Assembly: GCA_014549065.1 (NCBI GenBank)
Contig: JACDOX010000217.1
Coordinates: forward strand, 817,769 to 881,768
Direction: 5' to 3'
Source: Cardinalis cardinalis
Lineage: Eukaryota > Chordata > Aves > Passeriformes > Cardinalidae
Length of the DNA: 64,000 nucleotides
The position numbers were made by a program, and so were the translations under genes. How positions within the stretch are numbered: position 1 is the stretch's first letter; each line of letters starts with the position of its first letter. Positions 10,563-23,490 of the stretch are shown here, in pieces. The notes under the pieces were generated by a model, which saw only the letters and a list, made by a program, of their open reading frames with translations, searched no databases and had not been told where the DNA came from.

Positions 10563-13410
10563 CTGCAGAGGAAGGGCAGAGAGGCAGCTGAGGTGGAGAC
10601 CGGGATAATCCGGTCCGATAATCCGNTGAGCCAGGAGTGCTCCCGACCCCAAACCCGAGCTCCCTCAGCCCAACAGAAAACAAGCAGAGCAGCAGGAACA
10701 CTCAGCAGGTGCTCAGGAGATGGAGAGATGCTGCAACCCTCCATCTCCCCATCCATGGCAGGTCCTGTGGCCCCCCTGCCCCTGCAAAGGCAACAGCATC
10801 AAAACCAGCCCCAGNCTGCTCTGGATCGGTCCCACCACCATCTCCCCGCCATGCATCGCCCAGTTCCACGGGTAAGGCAGAACAGAGCTCACCAAAAATG
10901 AATGAACATTTCCAACAACTCCCCTTATTAGCCAAGAGAAACTTCAGCACTTCAAGTAGCTGGAGCTTGTGTCCTGCTAAACCCTCCTCTGTGATGGCTC
11001 ATGGCTGTTCCTGTTCCCCTCACTAAAGACCAGGCAAGCACAGTTGTCTGTGCCCCGAGTCTCCTGGTTACCTTGGCCAGAAACTTGATTCAGTTTATGT
11101 ACTGTCACACCTTCTAAGCAGTTTCAAACTCTGAGAACGACAAGGAGCATGCAGGCATTCCAAACCCTCTCGAGCAGAGCACGCAGAACCTCCCAGGGAT
11201 GCAGCCTGGCCACGAGCGTGCTCACCTGCCAGGGAATGCCTTTAGCCCGGGCTGGTTTTTAAAAGAACAAACTAAACCCTCATGACTGAGTGCCAATGGA
11301 AATAACGAGGCCATGCCAGTGGCAGAGTGTGTGCTCTGAGCAGGAGGANGCTGAGGAGAATCTCAGCAGTTTGTGGAGCCTCTCACCAAGCCAGTGAGTG
11401 ATGGAGCGTTCACTTATCTGACATTTGGCCTGGACAAATCCCATGGGATAGGCCTGAATGGGAATTCCATAAATCCCTGGGAGGAAGGNAGCCCCCTCAC
11501 TAGCTAGAGATGTTCACCTGTTACTGGTCAGTTCTGGATCCAGTGTCCAGAGGAAGGAAGGGAGCCAGGGAAGGATCTGGCACCAGGAGCACCAGGAGCG
11601 GCCAAGGGAGCCAGGAGAACTTCAACGCCCAACAGAGCATTGGTGACACAGAGTGACAGAGCTGCTGCCTCTATCTGCTCTGGCTGGCCCAATTCAGGAC
11701 CAAACACACAGCCTGAGACAGAGCCTTGCTCCAAAACATCCCCACTGGCAATCCCAAGGAATTAGGCATGTTTGCTTGAGGGTTTTTTCATTCAAATCCA
11801 GGTGAGCTGGGAGAAACTCCNCCACAATAACCTACCCCAGGCTGTAAACAAAGGAAGATCACCCATTTACAGAGCCCCTAAGGGAGATGCAAGGGCTCTG
11901 AATCACATCCCAATCAGTTCTTAACAAATCAAAGGGCCTTGTGCTGAGTTGGACCCATGGTCCAGAGGCTTTGGGTGTTGCTCTACCCCATGCACACGGT
12001 AAAAAAAGTCATTGCAGAGGCTGCTCTGTCTAAACAGAGAAGTTCCTGCTGCCCCAGGAGGAGTTGGCCACTACTCAAACTGGGGGAAGCTACATTTCAC
12101 ATGGCCTTCAGTCTCTGAAACCTTCAAAAACCCACAAACCCCAAGCCCNTGTGAAAAAAAGGACATTTGTTCTCTAAGTATGCAATTGCACCCAGCCCTC
12201 ACGTCACCCTGGTCATATTTTTTTTTTAATCCCAACCATGCTCTGTTTTCTGGGTGCTGAGCATGCAGCAGCTTCAAGCAGAGAGCTGCACANTGTGGTT
12301 AATGGACAACTCATAATTACCACTGCAGAAGGCCTGAGGACATAGTAGAAATATTTTCTAAGCACTTCACAAAATTTGCAAGCGTATTTCCAATAGTGAT
12401 TTAGGCACTTGAACAGCCTAGGTCTCCTGAAAGTCAACAGCCCTCTCAGAAGTGCAAATCCCTTCTACAAACAAAACTCTTGGCACTTTTGGGAATGTTA
12501 CTTTTTTTCCTTCTTAATCGAGCTCATCTCCTGGATCAGGCCCTTCCCAGGGTTTGGTACCCAGGTGTGGACATGCTGGGCTGCTACAGGTGGGATAGAG
12601 CATCCTCAGAGGGTGGGAGATGCTCTCCAGTGCTTCAGAGGAGATGAGTGGTTCCTGTGGTGGTGGATGAAGGAGGATGAAGACTGGAGAGTAACTCAAC
12701 AGGTCCACAGCACATTCTTGACATCCAAGCTTGGACACATCTCAGGGAACAGCCATGAAGTTACTTGNCTTTCAGTGAAATTTTGCATTTTATGGGACTT
12801 GGGCAACCAAGCCAATGCAATGCCCATTTTCCCTGCTCAAATCCACACACNCTGCAACCCTTGGAGTCATTCCAGGGAATGCAAGAGGGTGGAAAACCCC
12901 TTCTGACGGTCCTGGTGCTGCAGCAGCTGCTGGTGGAGAAGGCCATGTGCAGAGGGTGCTGGCCAGAGATGCTCCCTCTGAGGCAGGTTTGCCAGCTCAG
13001 AAAGGAAGTTTTCACAGGTACTGCATGCCACAAAATCCCACAGCTCACCTTGCCAGTGGCTGGGGTCAGGAGGGTCCCCCCAGGATGGTGATCACCAAGC
13101 CAGCATTCCATGGACTGGCTGTGGAGCAGCAGTGGATCAGCCACCACCATCAATGCAGTGTCTGTCTGCAGCCCTTCCAGAGTTCTTTGCTCATTTTTTA
13201 TTTATGGGGTGAATTTAGCACGTGCTGAGGTGCTGAGCTGNAGAAACCAGGCAGTCAAGTCTCTATTGAAGGCAGAAAAGAGCAGGTTTGGTGGCACAAT
13301 GTGGTGCTTGTTCTCTGTGGCCAGGCACTCCTGGGTCCCTCTGAGCCTCTCCACAACCTTGGCCTCCAGTGCCAGACAAAAAGGGGTACCAGGCATCTCA
13401 AATCCTGCTG

Positions 13411-13562
13411 CTCTCAGAGAAACTATGGGAATCCAACACAGATGGATTTTGGGAGATGTTTCTGGCCACCCTGACTTCACCTGTTGATCTCAGGGAAACT
13501 GTGGGAATCCAACACAGATGGCTTTTGGGAGATGATTCTGCCCATCCTGACTTCACCCAGCG
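13411..13562. repeat. 76-bp tandem duplication
   Basis: Two adjacent copies (13411-13486 and 13487-13562) share CTCAG-GAAACT-TGGGAATC, CAACACAGATGG and TTTTGGGAGATG, then CC-TCCTGACTTCACC-like ends, with scattered substitutions. The divergence suggests an older local duplication rather than an assembly error. Confidence 0.9.
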
Positions 13563-14705
13563 AGCATCTGCACCACACCTTGCACCAAAACCACATTTAC
13601 TGACCACAAGGACCCATTTTTGACCATTTGAAGTGCTGGTTTTTCTTCCCCCAACCCCTCCCAAAGCTGCCTTAATCCAGCACACTGGGCAAGCCCTCAG
13701 AGAGAAAATGAGGCATTGCTAGTGGAAGTACTTGAAAAATCATATAAAAATACATCAATAAAAAATTCTTGGTCACTTGGAATAAGCTGTAGGGTTGCTC
13801 CAGATCAACTGGTGACCAAGCTCAGGCTACTTCTCCTTCCCACAGGGTCCCGTGATGCTCCACACTGTGCAGGGACCAAGGCTACAATCNGAGAAGGCTG
13901 CAGGAAGCGACTCACCCCTCATCTCCATCCTTTTCCTCAGATTTTCCCTCCTCACCAGGGATGGGGCTGTTGGCTGCAGAGTCCCGACAGCAGCCTGGAG
14001 AAATCCCTCAGCAACATTCCCCTGTCTGTTNTCCCCATGGTGAAACACCCAGCTGTGAGCTCTTCCCCAAAACACATCCCTGCAAACGTGGTGGCTCTAC
14101 CAGAACAAACATCAGCAGGACTGTGATCCCTGTGGGGATCACGGCTTTTGCCCAAACNCCTTTATTTTCATTTTTCCCCTCACCCTGCTAGGTGATTGCC
14201 ACAATTTTCCCGGGAAAGGTGTAACACTACAAGCTGTCAGCAGCACCGGCCCTACCTCCCAAGCTGTCATCACCTCCTGTTAGCACACTGGGCTACAGTT
14301 GCTTCAGAAAGCTGAAAATAACCCGGTGCCAGAAGGGAAGGGGGAAGCGGGCAGCGAGCTCCATGCGGGAATGATGAGCCTCTGCCAGGCCTCCCGAGCC
14401 AGCAAAGTCACCTCCACCGGGGGATTCTCTGCCTGCCTCGGGTCTAAATCACTCTCTGAGGCAAACATCTCCTGNAAAACACCTCCAGCCTGGGTTGTTA
14501 TCTTTATATCGTTACATATAAGTGCTTTGGTTGTTTCATCACGGTAAATCCTGCCTGGCATTTGTGCCAGGGAAAGTGCTCATCCGCGCTGCTGAGGAGG
14601 AGGGAGAGGTGCTTGAGACTGGAAAATGAGACTGGAAAAATGGGTTTGAGTTGGTTTTTAAGCTCTGCAGAACTTCATGATGGCAGCTGCTGTGATTTGG
14701 GCCGT

Positions 14706-14706
<1 letters not shown>

Positions 14707-14755
<49 letters not shown>
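14707..14755. repeat. (CA)n microsatellite
   Basis: About 24 uninterrupted CA units. A long pure run like this is probably polymorphic in length. Confidence 0.97.
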
Positions 14756-14756
<1 letters not shown>

Positions 14757-14876
14757 ACTCGAGTTCAAAGCTCTGCACTGCCTTTCAGGCACTCACAATC
14801 TTCTCCAACTCCATCCCTAGGCTGGTTTCCTGGGGAGTGGAGATGGAAGGGACACGGGGCAGGGGGCTGCAGCAAG

Positions 14877-15031
14877 CATGGCTTAATCCTGAGGCTCCAA
14901 TAACCANTTCTCCTCTCTATAACAAAGGAGGATCTCAGCAGCTTTGCCAGCAGGTCCATGGCTTAATCCTGAGGCTCCAATAACCAGTTCTCCTCTCTAT
15001 AACAAAGGAGGATCTCAGCAGCTTTGCCAGC
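14877..15031. repeat. 80-bp tandem duplication
   Basis: Copy 1 (14877-14956) and copy 2 (14957-15031) both begin CATGGCTTAATCCTGAGGCT and run in parallel to GCTTTGCCAGC. The only difference in the shared part is an N at 14907 in copy 1. Near-identity means it is very recent or an assembly artefact. Confidence 0.95.
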
Positions 15032-16120
15032 TTGTCCCATCACTGGCACAAGCACATTCTCAGTGATGCCCCAGTCTCACCAGCACCTCCCTTGCTGCAG
15101 TTTGGCCTCCCCAAAAAGAGGGAGACACAGCCACCCTGCCCCAAGGAGCACTGGTGACCACTGCCCCATGTGGCTTCCAAAATCAACATTGCCTCTGGGG
15201 GAAGGTCAGGGGGCTCGCACCAACCCTGTCCTCCCACAGAAGTGTTTCATTCCTCTGAGTGATGAGGTGTTGGGAAAGAAATGCTGGAATAGCTGAGGAA
15301 GGAAAACACGGGAGGCAGTGATGGGGAAAAGCAAAAGGAGCCCGTGTGCCTGGTGCAGAGCAGAGCTGGGTTAGGCACAGTGTTGCCATGTCAGGGAGCT
15401 CAAACTCATCTGCTGCTCTTTTTTCTTTTAAAATTTGATCTATGGAGGCATTGAGTAGTTCACAGGCAGCCCCNCAGCCTCCACCAGACCAAGGTGCTAC
15501 AGAATGTGCCTGCAGCAGCATCCCAGAGCAGGGGATGGCTCCCTGCCCCCAGTGGGTGCATTATCCCTGCCCTGGTCTTCAGGGTCTGCCTTCCCAGCCT
15601 TTCCCTCTCACTCACTAAACCTTTACTCAGCCCCAATCCTCATTTTGCATCAGGCACCAGTGTTTATTTGGTGCATTCAAAGTTTCAGCAGATAATTTTC
15701 CTTTAATTCTGTTTGGTGTGAAAACCAGCTTTCACAAGCAGGCTCAGAAATGTCTGTTATCCTCCCAGGCCACTTCAGACCACAGTATTAAACAAACAAA
15801 ACCAAAAGAGCAAGAAGGAGGCTTTAAGCCATTAGTTCTGATGCTGCCTTTGGAGCCTGTGGAGATAATTTGGGTTTACTCACAGTTCTGCTCTGTCTCT
15901 GGAGCATGTTGCTGTCTCAGTGACAGTGAGGATGTTCAGGGAGATTCCATAAGTGCAAAAGGAAAAGCTGATGTGTGAGCCACCAGTGGGAATNCCTCTG
16001 GTGCTACAGAGCCCCAGGGAGAGGCTGGAGAGAAAATCCCAGCAACCACAGAGAAATACAGCAATGCAGGGAATCAGAGAGCAGTGAAACCCACTCTGGG
16101 GCTCCACTGTCCCACCTGAG

Positions 16121-16310
16121 CACAGCCTCCCAGAGCATCTCACAGCCTCCCACAGCCTCCCACAGCCTCCCACAGCCTCCCACAGCATCCCAGAGCATCC
16201 CAGAGCATCTCACAGCCTCCCACAGCATCCCAGAGCATCTCACAGCCTCCCACAGCATCCCAGAGCACCCCAGAGCATCTCACAGCCTCCCACAGCATCC
16301 CAGATCATCC
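16121..16310. repeat. 10-bp minisatellite, about 19 units
   Basis: Units of exactly ten bases, consensus CACAGCCTCC with variants CACAGCATCC, CAGAGCATCT and CAGAGCATCC, run head to tail. In the right half they settle into a 30-bp higher-order unit (CAGAGCATCT, CACAGCCTCC, CACAGCATCC) repeated about three times. Open frames through it on both strands are artefacts of the repeat. Confidence 0.95.
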
Positions 16311-16599
16311 CCACGTGGGGACCCAGGCCCAGCACAGCCTCCCAACCCTTTCCTATTCATAACAATAATTGGAGGAAACCCTCATTTCCTGCCAAGAACA
16401 AATATTTTCCCTAACAGACACCAAACCCTTTGCTATGAGCTGGAAAAATCCATTTGTTAAGACAGGTCATTAGTGATCATTGTGTATTTATTTATTNACA
16501 GGTTGCCCTTCCCAGCCTTTCACCTCTGCCTCCTCCTCTGCATCCTCTTGAGATCCAGATCCCTGGAGCACTGCAGGCCCTGTTAAAGTCCTGAGAATT

Positions 16600-17100
16600 T
16601 TAAACTTTCTGTACTAACAGACTCTAACCCCCAAGAAAACACTACATTTGACCTAAAGCCNTAGAGAAAACTTCCAAAATTAACTAATAACACTAAGATT
16701 ACAAGTGTATAGTTTAATTAGAAGTATATAATATCAGTAAATAGAAAACTTAAAGTTTAAAGTTTTAAAATATAGTAATATATATAAAACTAAAATAAAA
16801 ATTTTAAAACACTAACTAATCCTTCTTCTTTACCTTCTTCTTCATAAGTTTAAATAATATTTTATAATTAAACAAAAAAATCCACATTATAAACTTCAAA
16901 TAATTATTAAATTAAAATTAAAATAACTTAAGTATCATTTATTAATTAAATAATTTAACCTTAAAAACCCTTATATAAAAACAGCTAACTATTTTATAAC
17001 TTATTAATAAAATACTATAAAACTCACAATTTGTAATATAAATAAAAATAATAAACATCTAAACCTACAAAATACCATCTCTAACACTTCAATCCCAACC
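16600..17100. repeat. AT-rich, G-depleted block, possible degraded retroelement
   Basis: The block is mostly A and T. In 16801-17100 I count about 50 C but only about 4 G on the + strand, so the skew is strong and not just low GC. The edges are abrupt: normal composition returns near 17105. No coding frame survives. It may be a decayed retroelement or LTR, perhaps altered by cytidine deamination of one strand, but I recognise no specific family. Confidence 0.5.
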
Positions 17101-18239
17101 TTANTAAGAATTTAGCAGTGCCAGGAGCCCAGTGGGGACAGTGGCAGGGCTGCTCTCGCAGTGATGGCTTTGCAGTGCCATGGATTTCAGTGGAAAAGGG
17201 AAAATCTGAACTTGACCTGTCCCCAGAGCTGCCAAAACCCCAGGATTTGGGGAAATTCAGTGATTTGACTTGTCTCACGGTAGGATGAAACATCACTAAC
17301 ATGGAATTATTCTTTTTTCTCAGCCCTATTCCATTTCCATACTTCATAATTTTCAGCACAGAAGTAACATTTCTGTTATGCCACTTTGGTTCTCACTTCA
17401 GGGCCTAAATGATAAGGCAGGACCTCATAAAAATTAAAACCAAACTTCATGTCACTGTTTCAGCAGCAGTGAAAAGAGAATACCAGCAAGTAAAGGGATA
17501 AAATCACATCGTGGATAACCAAAAAATTCAGAGTTTGTGGCATCTACACCCACTGCNCCCACCTGCCAAGAACTCCTGCAAATCCAATGCAGACCTGAAA
17601 TACACCTCGCTTTTCTGTCACAGCCTGCACCTCGGGCTAACCATGAGCATCTTTGTCTGGAAAGGAAAAATGAAGGGCCTTTATTTATTTATTAATTATT
17701 TACTTATTTAGCACCATTTCCTGAAATGCTTTGCCTTCCTCAAATGCTTTGAGAGGTTTTTGCAGGGCAAGTGGTTCCAAGTAACTCCCAGTAGCTCCGA
17801 GAGTGCTGGGGTTTTTTAGTAAACCATCATGAAAAATCCCTTTTGGCTTTTTTGAGCCAAAATGCCACTTTTGAGCANGCTGACTCCTTCAAGGGTGAAT
17901 CCCTGTGCTTTCTAAAAGCTGTTTTTGGAGTCACAGAGCACACNAGCCTGGGGATGGAGGGTTAATGAGCACGTGGTGAATCAGATGTGCATCCTCGGGA
18001 TACAATTGGATTTTGTCCATCTTTGGGACAGACACTGCCAAGCTTTGTTTGTGTTCCCAGCCCTGTGCTCCCATGTGAGTGCAGCACCCAGCCCTGCATC
18101 CCTGGGCCTCGTGCTGGGGTGGAGCAGGGAGCAGGGGATGGAGGATGGAGGATGGAGGCAGGAGATCCAGCCAGGAGCAGGGGATGGAATGGGATGGAAT
18201 TGGGAGAGACCTTAGAACCCCTTCCTGTGCCTGAAGGTG

Positions 18240-18475
18240 CTGCACTCGAGCTGGAGAGGGATTTTAGTGACAGGATAAGGGGGAATGCCTTCATACTCTC
18301 ATAGGGCAGGGTTAAATGGGATTTTGGGAAGGAATCCTTCCCTGTNNGGGTGGGCAGGCCCNGGCACAGGGTGCCCAGAGCAGCTGTGGCTGCCCTGGAT
18401 CCCTGGCAGTGCCCAAGGCCAGGCTGGACAGGGCTTGCNGCAGCCTGGGACAGTGGAAGGTGTCCCTCCCACCTT
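18240..18475 (+). mobile_element. CR1 LINE 3' fragment
   Basis: Sense CR1: 'gtgacaggataagggggaat', 'gggattttgggaaggaatcc', 'ggcacagggtgcccagagca', 'gccaggctggacagggcttg', and 'cagtggaaggtgtccct'. It ends before the usual terminal motif. Confidence 0.9.
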
Positions 18476-20035
18476 CAAACCACTTTCTTTTGATCCTCAC
18501 CCAAAGGCTTTTTCCCACCAAGCCACAAACTGACCTTTGCAGACTCTCATTCCTGTTTATTTAAAAAACACTGGGGCCTGGAAGCTGGAATCTGTCTCAG
18601 AAGTTACATCAATAGCAAACTATTTCCTGGGATACGTATGGAATTTAAAACCTCCAGTTTTTTGCCTATCANTGCATTTGGAAATATTTGTCACCGGCTC
18701 AAGTGGGTGCTGACGCCAACCAAGATCACTGCCACCTCTCCTGTCCTCTCCAGCAAGCCTGAAAGGTGCCAAAATTTAAACAGAAAATCTTCTTATGTGA
18801 AAATTAGAGATTCTTACCCCTCAAGGGAAAACTTGGGTGCTCAGAGAGGAGAGGTCCCTTGTCCCACCCTGCTGTTTGACACTTCCTCCCACTCAGTGCC
18901 AAGACCAGCCTGAAACATTTCAGACTGGTGAGCTGCTTGCTTCAGCCCTGNGAGTGTACAAACTCCTTTGTGCCTGCATCCTCATGGAAACTGCCAGCAT
19001 TCCTAAGTTTGGAAGGGAGAACAAGGCAGAGGGGCCAGCCAGGCTCCCAGCCACCACGAGCATTACACTCTGCACTGTGTCTGGACATCCCCTGCATCTC
19101 CAGTCCAGGCTGGAGCTGGTTTTAACTGATTTTAGCTGAAAACCACAAGGAGCACACATCCTCATTTCAGGGGATGCTCCTGTGATGCCTGGTGCAGATG
19201 ACTCCATCCTCTGAAGGCACGTGCTCCTGACAGGGCAGTGAAGTCACCCATGAAAGGCTCTGTCTGTCCAGGGAACAACGTCAATGGTCCCCTTGTGCCC
19301 AGACCCCTCCCACAGCAGGCACAAAGTCCTCTCTGTGGCTCACCCTCAGCAGGCACACCCAGGGCTTCACCCTCACCTCCTCCTCAGCTGTGCCCACTGC
19401 TGCCAGCACCTTTCACCCACACATCCCTCACAGGGAAGAAGTTCTGAACTCATAACCACAGGATATTCTCCATAGGTCATGGAGATGCAGAGCAATATTG
19501 TATTTTAATTGCTTTTTATTCTAGAGTAGCTAATCTCTGTCTCACATACTGCAAGACATTACATGAAACAGAGCTTCACAGAGGAGAAATGCTTTGACAG
19601 CTGCCTGGGAATCCTCAGTGTTCATGGGTACAACCTTTGTAGAAAATTAAATGGATTTTAGAGAAAACTCAGGAGGAAAAGACCAGGATTGGGACAGATG
19701 TNGTTCTTCAAACTGCAACTTCTCTGAAGGCTCACAGAGGAACTAAAACCTTGAAGAGCCATCAGAAATGGGGCACAAGAGCCACCTCCAAGCCTTGATT
19801 TGTACCAATACACAGATCCTACAACTGGGAGGAACCAGTATCTCATCACATCTGACAACTNCTGTCAGCAGTGCAAAGCCTTACATGCCACTGAGATATT
19901 TGTGCCTTTCTTTTNATGGAAAGTTGTATTTTCAAACTCTCCAGCACCACCCTCCATTTCCAGCCAGGGCTACTCCTGTCTGGGGTTTGTGCTGCATGGC
20001 TGGGTTGAACAAATACATATATACATTAAAAATTG

Positions 20036-20160
20036 GAGAAATAGAATGGTTTGACTTGGAAGGAACTTCAAAGATCATCACATTCCAACCTCTGACTTGG
20101 GCAGGGACACTTTCCACTAGACCAGGCTGCTCCAAGCTCTGTCTAACCTGGCCTTAAACA
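20036..20160 (-). mobile_element. CR1 LINE 3' fragment, antisense
   Basis: Antisense CR1 tail: 'agaatggtttgacttggaag', 'cattccaacctctgacttgg', 'ccaggctgctccaagctctg', ending 'aacctggcctt'. It is followed directly by an AT-rich tract. Confidence 0.9.
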
Positions 20161-20222
20161 TTTAAATATATATGTATAAATATATATATATATAAACACA
20201 TATATAAAAATAAATTATCAAT
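20160..20222. repeat. AT-rich microsatellite-like tract
   Basis: TATA- and AAATA-rich simple sequence directly abutting the antisense CR1 fragment on its left. Confidence 0.8.
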
Positions 20223-22477
20223 TTTAAAACCACATCTGTGTCAAGGATAGCTGTGTTTGGAACCATCCTAACACAAATTGAAATCTCTCAGTGACCACCA
20301 CATCAGAATTNCAGACAGCAGGAAGCAGAATGGGGAAGAGATAGCGAGGGCTTGCGTGGCCACAGCTGGGGATTATTGCAAATTCCCACTGAGGGTGGCA
20401 GTCCCTGCAGTGGGGGACGTGTCATGTGTCCCCTGCAGCTGCCCAGAGGAGCCTGTGTGAAGGAAGGCAATTGCACACACCAAGAGCAGGGCTGGCCTAC
20501 GGCTCAGCTTCCCGTCAGTGACTCAGCCAAGCCACCAAACCCAATGTTTGTGCTGCCACAAGATGTTTCAGCACACAATGCCTGAGATCCCAGGAAATGT
20601 TCACACCAGGATGTCAGAAAGCAGCAGATGTGGAGGTGGGACATGTCAAGTTCCTCTGGAGAAGAATCCACCACACCATNGGGGAGGAAAACCCAGTGGG
20701 TGTCTCTCCACCACACAGCATCCCTGGCAGAGTGTGATTTTATTTTAGAAAATCCATCTTCTCACAGATGCTTCTCTGAGTGACTTGCAAAGGGTAAAAC
20801 CACTCATTCCTGCCAAAATCAGCCCAGCTGGGAGGACTCCTGGGGTCTAAGAAACCTCCTGTCACCTTTGTGACACTTCTCATTTCCCATTTATTTTAGA
20901 TGCACCCTCAGCAGAAAAAGGAAAACCAGCTCTTTGAAAAACCTCACAATTCATGGAAAAATCTGATCCCAATAATTTCTGATCCTGGTCTGCCACTACA
21001 GACACAGTCCCTGGGGCTGTGAGGCCAAAGCACTGTTCCTGGGAAGGGGAGCAAGCTGTGAGGAGATTCAGTACCACTCTGCCAGAACATCTGCTGGGAT
21101 CAGGGAGGTGGGATGTGCCCTCCTTGGGCCTGTGCTTCTCGTNGAAAGAAGGAATAAAAGCTGAGGATGGAAAGCAAGCCCAAACCCTATGCTGAAATGA
21201 GAAGANGGCTCATGTCCTCATGTTAAGGAGGTCAGAGATGCCAGGCCAGGCACCCAAACTCTCCATGATTGGGGTGAAGATAGAAACCAGCTTCTTCCCA
21301 CCTCACCTGCCTCTGGACCTGGGATAATTAAATGACAGCTCANGGTCACCCACTCACCTGACTGAGACCCCCCTGATCACTCCCAGTTTGANGGCAAAGA
21401 GGCACAAGGCAAAGAGTTCATGTGCATTTAAGAGGAGCAGAAGGATCTTCGTGGTGCCTGTGGCTTTTTAAAATTGTTAGCATTTCAATGACAACCATGT
21501 GCAGGGTTTGGTTTCTGCCCAAAGNTGAAGCCTGTCTGGTTTGGTGCCATATGAGCAAATAGTAAAGGGAGGGATTATGGGCTCACCTTCCCTCTCTGGG
21601 CTATGGGAANTGCAGACAGAAGAGACACAACCAGGATTTTGAGGAATGAAAGGCAATGTTTTCCTAAGTATTTTCCCTGCCAGCTTAACTTCAACATTTA
21701 GTTTTCTCTCTTAATTAGCCCAGTTATGTAGCCATGTAATTGCTTCCAGGAGCAGCTCCCTCCCCTCCTGCCTGGCCTAAATATCCCTCCCAGTATGAAG
21801 AAAACATTTCTTTCAGGTCAAATTATTTTTATTTTGATTATGGTACCAGGTTTCAGGCCTACAAACACACGTGGTTACCAGCACAAGTGAAAAATTAACC
21901 AATCTGCTGCCAGAGCCAGATGCTGATCCAGTACCCAGCGCCTCAAAGCTCAGTTCCCACTTTGACAACAGCACCCAGGGACTCAGGGAAAGCCCTATGT
22001 CTCAGTTTCCCCATCTGAAAAGTGAGTATTTTGTGTATATTTGGAAAGTCCAGTCTGGACACTTTGGCTGTCCTTTGCTTTGCCCACTGCACACGAGGTG
22101 TTTCTACCCCATACAAACCCAGACTTGAGCACACGTGCAGCCACACACACTTGTCATTATTTCAGCTCTTCCTCTGAAATCACCCAACTTTGCATCTCCT
22201 GGGCTGGAGGCATTAACAGCAGCCTGGGNGATGCCCAAATGTGCAGGGTTTTCTCGAGCACATTTATTCCCCATGAGGAATTTGTTGGTTTTCCTGGCAT
22301 TCCCATCCCGGGGAGGGCTCTGACCGTGCTCCACCAAAGGCAAGAATGCTTCCCGTGACTTGCCTCATCCTGCTCGTCCCTCTGTGCCAGTCCTCCCACG
22401 CCAAGAGCTGCCTGCCAGTGCTGCTCTCCACAAGCCCTCAGCTCTGAAACCCTGGCCCTTGCACAGCTTTGCTTTCA

Positions 22478-22545
22478 CAGAATCACAAGGTTGGAAGAGA
22501 CCTCCAAAATCATTGAGTCCAACCCCTTTCTTCCCACTCTGCTCC
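22478..22545 (-). mobile_element. Short CR1 3' end, antisense
   Basis: 'cagaatcacaaggttggaag', 'agacctccaaaatcattgag' and 'tccaaccccttt' are the antisense form of the CR1 terminal 70 bases. Confidence 0.85.
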
Positions 22546-23354
22546 AGCCCTGCCNCCCCACAGCCAGCAGCACAGCCCTGCCTTGGGGATTCACCCTCTG
22601 CCACGGGCACCTGAGCCTGGCTGGGTTTCCTGCCTGGAAACTGAAAATATCCATGGGAGCTGCTTGGACTGGATCCCACTGGGGAGNTCCTTAGCGATGC
22701 TGTTGTTGGTTGTTGGTTGTAGCAACCGCCGGGCGTTCGGCAGCGGCTCCGGCCACCCAGCCTGGAGCAGAGGGACAGCAGGGGCTGGGAGAGGGGCTGC
22801 CCACGGACACTAGGAGAGATGATGCACCAGGCAACCCCTTCCCCATTCCCACAGAGCTTGTGCCACACAGTGAGGAGCTTCCAAGACTTTCCTTGTGGTA
22901 TCACTTCTCCCAGAGGATGAACCACCCCAATGCTGAGCGATGCTGAGCGTTCAGGCATTGCTTTCTCACTTTGGAAGGTGTTTTGATGTGGGGGACAGCA
23001 GCCAGAGAAAACACAACTATCCCTCAAGCTGAAGGTTTTCCAGGAACATGGACTGAGCTGCTTTTGGACATCCAAGTGATTGGATTTTTTGTCATCCTTG
23101 GATCACCCACCCACGTCAAAGCCATGGCCATCCAAATTATAAACATGTGCCTGGCCTCAGCATCCACTGGAGGGAAAGGGAAGCTCCTGCTGACCCTCGG
23201 GATCTCCTAGGTCAAGCCCATTTTTTCAAACCAGCCAACAAACATTGGACTGATGCAACGGAGAAGCTGCCTCAGAACATCCTCATAGGCCAACAAAGGT
23301 CTGTCCAGCCAGAGCCTGGACAGTTTCCTCCTTCCCTTCCATCATGCCAGACAA

Positions 23355-23490
23355 CCACAGAATGGGCTGGACTGACAGGTCCCTAAAGCCCATCTCATTC
23401 CACCCTCTGCCATGGACAGGAACACCTTCCACTGGATTGGGTTGTCCCAAGCCACATGCAACCAGGCCTTGAACACTTCCAGGGAAGTGA
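23355..23490 (-). mobile_element. CR1 LINE 3' fragment, antisense
   Basis: Antisense tail: 'cacagaatgggctggactga', 'tgccatggacaggaacacct', 'tccactggattgggttgtcc', and 'aggccttgaacacttccagg'. It is more diverged than its neighbours. Confidence 0.85.

Noticed and set aside
14539..14903. Frames containing His-Thr or Cys-Val runs
   Set aside because: These are translations of the CA microsatellite.
16004..16258. - strand frame rich in LWEAV repeats
   Set aside because: It is a translation of the 10-bp minisatellite with no other coding support.
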